Shown here: positions 50,131 to 59,100 of the stretch, piece by piece
How the letters are laid out: every line of letters starts with the position of its first letter
Position numbering within the stretch: the first letter of the stretch is position 1
NCBI RefSeq assembly: GCF_965363235.1
Contig: NC_134846.1
Location: forward strand, 59,695,121-59,759,120
Reading direction: 5' to 3'
Length of the DNA stretch: 64,000 nucleotides
Origin: Mytilus galloprovincialis
Taxonomy: Eukaryota; Mollusca; Bivalvia; Mytilida; Mytilidae
Translations under genes and position numbers: made by a program
The notes under the pieces: generated by a model
What the model was told of the DNA's origin: nothing
Database searches by the model: none
Seen by the model: the letters and a program-made list of their open reading frames with translations, nothing else

Positions 50131-53100
50131 ATGGCTGTTTTGAACAAATTAGAACGCCTTGATTTTCATGTATATAATCAAAATGAGTTATACATAATTT
50201 ATTCCTGTCAATTTTGGTTAGAGGAGTAGTCCAAATAATTATGACGTCTTAAAAGGCTATTATATTTTTTTCTTTGACGCGTTACATCAACGGTGTCAAA
50301 GCAAAAAATTTAAAATAGCCTTCCAAGATGTCATAATAATTTGGACTACTCCTCCCCTAACCAATAAAATCTAGGATCTGTCCATGTCTTGATTGGACGA
50401 TGGTTGGTATATTTCGTTGGACACTTAAATTCGTTGTTTAAGTCATCCACGAAAATTGGCACCCCACGAATAAAAGTACTTTCACAGTATTTAAAATTTC
50501 TTGGCTGAAATTTAAAATTACAGCTGAATATTGCAGCTTGAACAGTTGTTTACGATCTGTGATTAGGCTAGATAATTATGGGTTTAGCTTATTCTTGCAT
50601 AATTTTACAGGTCAAACAGATTACAGAAGCATTAAAGAAATTGACCAAGACCTCAGATGAACTGTTGGATGAAGCAGCAGATATAAATCTCCAGTTTACA
50701 GTAAAGAAAATTCCTAAGCTTACAAACAAAACCATTAAAATGTAAGAAAATTATAACGTATTTATTTAAACAAACACTGTGGCATTTATGATAAAATTTA
50801 TACGACTGCAAAAACAATTTGTGGTCGTATATTGGTATGACGTTGGCGTCGTCGTTGTCGTCCGAAGACACATTGGTTTTCGCACTATAACTGTAGTATA
50901 AGTAAATAGAAATCTATGAAATTTAAACACAAGGTTAATGATCACAAAAGGAAGGTTGGGATTGATTTTGGGAGTTTTGGTCCCAACAGTTTAGGAATAA
51001 GGGGTCAAAAAGGGACCCAAATAAGCATTTTTCTTGTTTTTCGCACCATTACTTTAGTATAAGTAAATAGAAATCTATGAAATTTAAACACAAGGTTTAT
51101 GACCATAAAGGAAGGTTGGGATTGATTTTGGGAGTTTTTGTCCCAACAGTTTAGGAATTAGGGGCCCAAAGGGTTCAAAATTAAACTTTGTTTGATTTCA
51201 TCAAAAATTGAATAATTGGGGTTCTTTGATATGCCGAATCTAACTGTGTATGTAGATTCTTAATTTTTGGTCCTGTTTTCAAATTGGTCTACATCAAGGT
51301 CCAAAGGGTCCAAAAATAAACTTAGTTTGATTTGAACAAAAATTGAATTCTTGGGGTTCTTTGATAAGCTGAATCTAAACATGTACTTAGATTTTTGATT
51401 ATGGGCCCAGTTTTCAAGTTGGTCCAAATCGGGGTCCAAAATTAAACTTTGTTTGATTTCAACAAAAAAGAATCCTTGGGGTTCTTTGATATGCTGAATC
51501 TAAACATGTATTAAGATTTTTGCTTATGGGGCCAGTTTTCAAGTTGGTCCAAATCGTGGTCCAAAATTAAACTTTGTTTGATATCAACAAAAATTGAATC
51601 CTTGGGGTTCTTTGATATGCTGAATCTGAACATGTATTTAGATTTTTGATTAAAGGCCCTGTTTTCAAGTTGGTCTAAATTGTGGTCCAAAATTAAACTG
51701 TTTGATTTCAACAAAAATTGAATATATGGGGTTCTTTGATATATGCTGAATCTAACCATGTATTTAGATTTTTGATATTTGGGCCCGGTTATCATTGAGG
51801 TCTAAAGGGTCCAAAATTGAACTTTATTTGATTTTCACCAAAAATTGAATTCTTGGGGTTCTTTGATATGCTGAATCTAACCATGTATTTAGATTTTGGA
51901 TATTGGACCATAATAGGTAAATTTCCAATTTAAAATTTTTAAGTTTTTAAGTTTAAGTTCTTAGACCACATTCATTCTGTGTCAGAAACCTATGTTGTGT
52001 CAACTATTTAATCACAATCCAAATTCAGAGCTGTATCAAGCTTGAATGTTGTGTCTAAACTTGCCCCGACTGTTCAGGGTTCGAACTCTGCTGTCATATA
52101 AAGCTGCGCCCTGCAGAGCATCTGGTTAATATGTGTTCTGTTTCCTACTTAATTAAGTAATTCTGGAATAGCATTGTCATTAGTTTGCCATTCAACTGGT
52201 ACTTTGATTGATTAATAAAATTACCTGAATCGATCTCCAGTTCGTTGTTGATATTTTACAAAAATATTATTTGTTATCATCAGGCCTCGACAATAACGCT
52301 TGTACGATTGTCCAGTACCAGAGGCAAAAAAGGTCGGACAAGTAAAAGCTGTATTAAGCTTGTCCGTTGAGTCTAGTGCAATTATTCTGCAGAAAATAAA
52401 TTTAATCCAATTTTGATGAACAAAGTAATTATAAACAAAAAACAAGAAATTCTGAAAACAAATATTAATTTGACATGTTTCTGTATTCTGTTTATTCAAG
52501 TGCAAAACCTTTTTCTTCGACATGTTTGCAATCGATAATTTTTAACTGGTTCTTTGTCAAGTACTTTTTAACAGGTAAAAGGTATACTATTCTCGGAAAC
52601 CAGTCTTACTAATCTGAATCAATGATGCGCTTTGTAGATAAGGTAACTTTACAGGACAGTAAGTTTGTCACCTCGAAAGATTCAAGACAAATCAGTACCT
52701 CATTTTGATATCTTATTCTGTTCCTTATAATAAATACCATTCCCGTAATTTTTTCACAAAAATATTTTTTTTTAATAGAAATTTTGTGGACAAGTAACAA
52801 ATTTTGGTATGTACTTGTCCTACAGGACAAGTTGAAATAAAAAGTTATTGTAGAGGCCTGATCATTTATTTATATATTGAACAACTATAAATTTTCTCTT
52901 GATATGAAACGATGTGTACAGTGCTCTGATAGAAACAGGTAAATATTATAAAGTATTAGGTAGTTATTTTGAATGTAGTTGTACATTGTATATGATGAAC
53001 TACTGTTTTTCAGAAAACTACCACATGGATTACATAAAAAGAACACAGAAGTCTGTTTATTTGTTAAAGATGTAAATAAAAAAAGTAGAGAGCATGAACT

Positions 53101-56100
53101 ATCATCAGATCATTTCCAAGATTTACTCAAGAGTAAAGGAGTCACATGTATTTCAGAGGTAACTTCCAACTTTTCTTAAAATTTAAAATCATTATAATAC
53201 ATATAAAAAAGAAGATGTGGGATGTTTGCAACTGAGACATTTCTTCACAAGAGACCAAAATGACACAGGAATTAACAACTAATGGTCGCTTACAGACTGC
53301 AACATGGGCAAAGTCCATACCCCATAGTCAGCATTAAAAGACCCTGATATGACATCTGTAAACAATTTAAACAAGAAAACTAACAGCCAAATTTATGTAG
53401 AAAATAATGAACCAATTACAAATATGAATTTCTGCAACAAATGGCAACCACTAAATTACAGGCTCCTGACTTGGGACAGGCTACATTAAACAACAATCTA
53501 TAATGCATATGATATTAACATTCAATTTTTTTTTTATTAACATTATTATATACATGTATGTCAAATTAGAAGGCATTTGATATTATTGTCTTTTGAGTAC
53601 ATTAACATGTATTACAAATATTTAAGTTTTAAATAATGTTGTTTTTTTATGCCCCACCTACGATAGTAGAGGGGCATTATGTTTTTTGGTCTGTGCCTCC
53701 GTTCGTTCGTCCGTTCGTTCGTCCCGCTTCAGGTTAAAGTTTTTGGTCGAGGTAGTTTTTGATGAAGTTGAAGTCCAATCAATTTGAAACTTAGTACACA
53801 TGTTCCCTATGATATGATCTTTCTAATTTTAATGTCAAATTAAAGTATTGACCCCAATTTCATGGTCCACTGAACAAAAAAGAAGATAGTGTGAAGCTCA
53901 GGTTAAAGTTTTTGGTCAAGGTAGTTTTTGATGAAGTTGAAGTCCAATCAACATGAAACTTAGTACACATGTTAACTATGATATGATCTTTCTAATTTTA
54001 ATGCCAAATTAAAGTATTGACCCCAATTTCACGGTCCAGTGAACATGTAAAATGATAGTGCGAGTGGGGCATCCGTGTACTATGGACACATTCTTGTTCT
54101 CAATGTATCTGAATTTATATAATGTACAAACTCTTGACAATTGATTTCATATATTTTTAGTCTAAGTAATTAAATTAAAACTTGCCCAAAAGGTATAATG
54201 TTGAAAAGACATTGACAAATAACTAACAGGCAATGGACTTATCTTCATATTTTTATATTAATGGAGTAAAAAAGTTGAGCATGACATCATCTGGTTGGAT
54301 TCTCTGCTCACATTTTTAGCTCACCTGGCCTAAAAGGCCAAGTGAGCTTTTCTCATCACTTGGCGTCCGGCGTCCGTCGTCGTCCGTCGTCCGTCGTCGT
54401 CCGTCGTCGTCGTTAACTTTTACAAAAATCTTCTCCTCTGAAACTACTGGGCCAAATTAAACCAAACTTGGCCACAATCATCATTGGGGTATCTAGTTTA
54501 AAAAATGTGTCCGGTGACCCGGCCAACCATCCAAGATGGCCGCCATGGCTAAAAATAGAACATAGGGGTAAAATGCAGTTTTTGGCTTATAACTCAAAAA
54601 CCAAAGCATTTAGAGCAAATCTGACATGGGGTAGAATTGTTAAACAGGTGAAGATCTATCTGCCCTGAAATTTTCAGATGAATCGGATAACCCGTTGTTG
54701 GGTTGCTGCCCCTGAATTAGTAATTTTAAGGAAATTTTGCTGTTTTTGGTTATTATCTTGAATATTATTATAGATAGAGATAAACTATAAACAGTAATAA
54801 TGTTCACCAAAGTAAGATTTACAAATAAGTCAACATGACTGAAATGGTCAGTTGACCCCTTTAGGAGTTATTGCCCTTTATAGTCAATTTTTAACCATTT
54901 TTCGTAAATCTTAGTAATATTTTACAAAAATCTTCTCCTCTGAAACTACTGGGCCAAATTAATCCAAACTTGGCCACAATCATCTTTTAGGTTAGCAGTT
55001 TGAAAAATGTGTCCGGTGACCCGGCCATCAAACCAAGATGGCCGCCATGGCTAAAAATAGAACATGGGGTAAAATGCAGTTTTTGGCTTATAACTCAAAA
55101 CCCAAAGCATTTAGAGCAAATCTGACATGGGGTAAAATTGTTTATCAGTTCAAGATCTATCTGCCCTGAAATTTTCAGATGAATCGGACAACCCGTTGTT
55201 GGGTTGCTGGCCCTGAATTAGTAATTTTAAGGAAAATTTGCTCTTTTTGGTTATTATCTTGAATATTATTATAGATAGAGATAAACTATAAACAGCAATA
55301 ATGTTCACCAAAGTAAGATTTACAAATAAGTCAACATGACTGAAATGGTCAGTTGACCCCTTTAGGAGTTATTGCCCTTTATAGTCAATTTTTAACCATT
55401 TTTCGTAAATCTTAGTAATCTTTTACAAAAATCTTCTCCTCTGAAACTACTTGGCCAAATTAATCCAAACTTGGCCACAATCATCTTTTGGGTTAGTAGT
55501 TTGAAAAATGTGTCCGGTGACCCGGCCATCCAACCAAGATGGCCGCCATGGCTAAAAATAGAACATGGGGTAAAATGCAGTTTTTGGCTTATAACTCAAA
55601 ACCCAAAGCATTTAGAGCAAATCTGACATGGAGTAAAATTGTTTATCAGGTCAACATTTATCTGCTCTGAAATGTTTAGATGAATCGGACAACCTGTTGT
55701 TGGGTTGCTGACCCTGGATTGTTAGTTTTAAGGAAATTTTGCTGTTTTTGGTCATTATCTTGAATATTATTATTGATAGAGATAAACTGTAAACAACAAT
55801 AATGTTCAGCAAAGTAAGATTTACAAATAAGTCAACATGACCGAAATGGTCAATTGACCCCCTTAGGAGTTATTGTTCTTTATAGTCAATTTTTAACAAT
55901 TTTCATAAAATTTGTAAATTTTTACTAACATTTTCCACTGAAACTAATGGGCCAAGTTCATTATAGATAGAGATAATTTTAAGCAGCAAGAATTTCAGTA
56001 AAGTAAGATGTACAAACACATCACCATCACCAAAACACAATTTTGTCATGAATCCATCTGCTTCCTTTAATATTCACATAGACCAAGGTGAGCGACACAG

Positions 56101-59100
56101 GCTCTTTAGAGCCTCTAGTTTATCCACTGATCATTTGAAGTATGCTATGTTATCTCTACATTACAGATTATTCCATTGAAGTCTTTGAAACTAGAATATA
56201 AACCATATGAAGCCAAAAGAAATCTTTCCCAGAATTATGATATGTACCTAGCAGACAGTAGAATTGTCAGATTACTACCATCATTATTAGGCAAAAGTTT
56301 TTATGGGAGAAAAAGGTAACATATATGTTTGTCATGTTCTTGTTACAATTGGTGAAAATACATGTATCATGCAAGTTAAAGTCCATGAGGATTTCAAGAA
56401 ATTTCAATTAAGGGGAAAGATTTTTTTTAAAGCATTTATAAATTTCACAAACTTAATATATCTCTTTTACCTTAAAATCCTACAGACTATAGACTATTCT
56501 TTGACAATGAAAAAAGAAGGTCTATTTAACTTATCAAACTGACTGCCATGGAACAGATTGCATTATAAACAAGTAGTTAAATTATTCCAAATACAAAATG
56601 TTCCTTTGCAGTTTATATATAGTAGAGGGTAACAGTTATGTGATGTTACAGTTAAAATATTAAAGCATGCAATCCAAGAGTTTAAATGCCTTGCTTGCCA
56701 ACTTTGTTTGGTTGTTTGCTCATGCATCGTAATTGAGATTGACACCTAAATTCCATGGAGAGGCGGAGTAAAAGTTTGTTTACTATATAAAAAAGATTTG
56801 ATTGAAGAATGGATATTACATTGGAAACAAGTTTAATATTCATTGACCAATCAAACCTTCGTGTATAGTAAACAGATTGGTATACTCCACCTACCTATTG
56901 AATTAAGGTGTCAATCTTAATTACAATGCATGAGCAATCAACCAAACAAAGTTGGCAAGCAAGGCATTTAAATTCTTGGATTGCATGCTTTAATATTTTA
57001 ACTGTAATGTTTAGTAAGAACTTATATTTATAACAGGCAACCAGTACAAGTGAACTTAGAGGCTAAGGACTTGAATAAAGAAATAACAAATGCTGTAAAT
57101 AACACAAGATGCATTATAACAGGAAAAGGTCCAGTCAGGTAAATAATTTTTTTTTTAAATTTGGTAAAATCATTAAGCCTAAGGGTCCATCATTTTTAGG
57201 GATATCTCGTATGATGTGTTTTGAACATATATTGAGTCACATATTTTCCACATCATAAAAATTGTTTATCTGTGTTTTCAAAATTTATATTTAGATTAAA
57301 AATCTAGATTTTCTACTCTTTGACACAATCCCCATTTCCATTCTCAATTATTAATGAAATATTGCACAAAAAAATCTGCATCAAATGAATACTTATAATT
57401 TAACAATAGAAAATAAATCATTGCATGCCAGTAGAACAATTATTATTCATGTTTTTTCTCTCAAACAATGGTCACAATATTCTGTTACCCTAAATTGTAT
57501 TATTTTCTATTTTCTGATCAGTATGGTAAGAGTGGCCCATTTTGACCAGAAGACACCACATATCGTAGACAATGTCATGTCTGCCTTAGAACAGTTGGTT
57601 TCCGCAATTCCAGGAGGTGCTGTCAACATCAGAAATGTTTACCTTAAAACTAAGGACTCTATGGCTTTACCTTTATACGTGTCAATGGGTAAGTAATCTA
57701 GGTTTATTTAATTTATCCGTGTTTCTCGTTTCTCGTTTTTTTATTGTATATAGATTAGACCGTTGGTTTTCCCATTTGAATGGTTTTACACTAGTAATTT
57801 TGGGGCCCTTTATAGCTTGTTGTTCGGTGTGAGCCAAGGCTCTGTGTTGAAGGCCATACATTGACCTATAATGGTTTACTTTTTTAGCTCACCTGACCTG
57901 AAAGGTCAAGTGAGCTTTTCTCATCACTTGGCGTCCGTCTGAAATTTTCAGACGAATCGGACAACCTGTTGTTGGGTTGCTGCCACTGAATTGGTAATTT
58001 TAAGGAAATTTTGCAGTTTTTTTACGACCGCAAAAATTTTAATTTTTCGACGTATATTGCTATCACGTTGGCGTCGTCGTCTGCGTCGTCGTCGTCCGAG
58101 TACTTTTAGTTTTCGCACTCTAACTTTAGTAAAAGTGAATAGAAATCTATGAAATTTTAACACAAGGTTTATGACCATAAAAGGAAGGTTGGGATTGATT
58201 TTGGGAGTTTTGATCCCAACATTTTAGGAATTAGGGGCCAAAAAGGGCCCAAATAAGCATTTTCTTGGTTTTTGCACAATAACTTAAGTTTAAGTAAATA
58301 GAAATCTATGAAATTTTGACACAAGGTTTATGACCACAAAAGGAAGGTTGGGATTGATTTTGGGAGTTTCGGTTCCAACAGTTTAGGAATTAGGGGCCAA
58401 AAAAGGGCCCAAATAAGCATTATTCTTGGTTTTTGCACAATAACTTTAGTTTAAGTAAACAGAAATCAATGAAATTTAAATATAAGGTTTATGACCACAA
58501 AAGGAAGGTTGGTATTGATTTTGGGAGTTGAGGTCTGAACAGTTTAGGAATAAGGGGCCAAAAAGGGGCCCAAGTAAGCATTATTCTTGGTTTTCGCACC
58601 ATAACTTTAGTTTAAGTAAATAGAAATCTATGAAATTTAAACACAAGGTTTATGACCACTAAAGGAAGGTTGGGTTTGATTTTGGGAGTTTTGGTCCCAA
58701 CAGTTTAGGAAAAAGGGGCCCAAAGGGTCCAAAATTGAACTTAGTTTGATTTCATCAAAAATTGAATAATTGGAGTTCTTTGATATGCCAAATCTTACTG
58801 TGTATGTAGATTCTTAATTTTTAGTCCCGTTTTCAAATTGGTCTACATTAAAGTCCAAAGGGTCCAAAATTAAACTAAGTTTGATTTTAACAAAAATTGA
58901 ATTCTTGAGCTTTTTTGATATGCTGAATCTAAATATGTACTTAGATTTTTGATTATGGGCCCAGTTTTCAAGTTGGTTCAAATCAGGATCCAAAATTATT
59001 ATATTAAGTATTGTGCAATAGCAAGAAATTTTCAATTGCACAGTATTCAGCAATAGCAAGAAATCTTCAGTTGCACAGTATTGTGCAATAGCAAGAAATT

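Noticed and set aside
29223-59059. Minus-strand frames with a recurring [21 protein letters not shown] peptide in several places
   Set aside because: They arise from the 145-bp modules of family A read on the minus strand. They lack consistent starts, ends or full-length conservation between copies.
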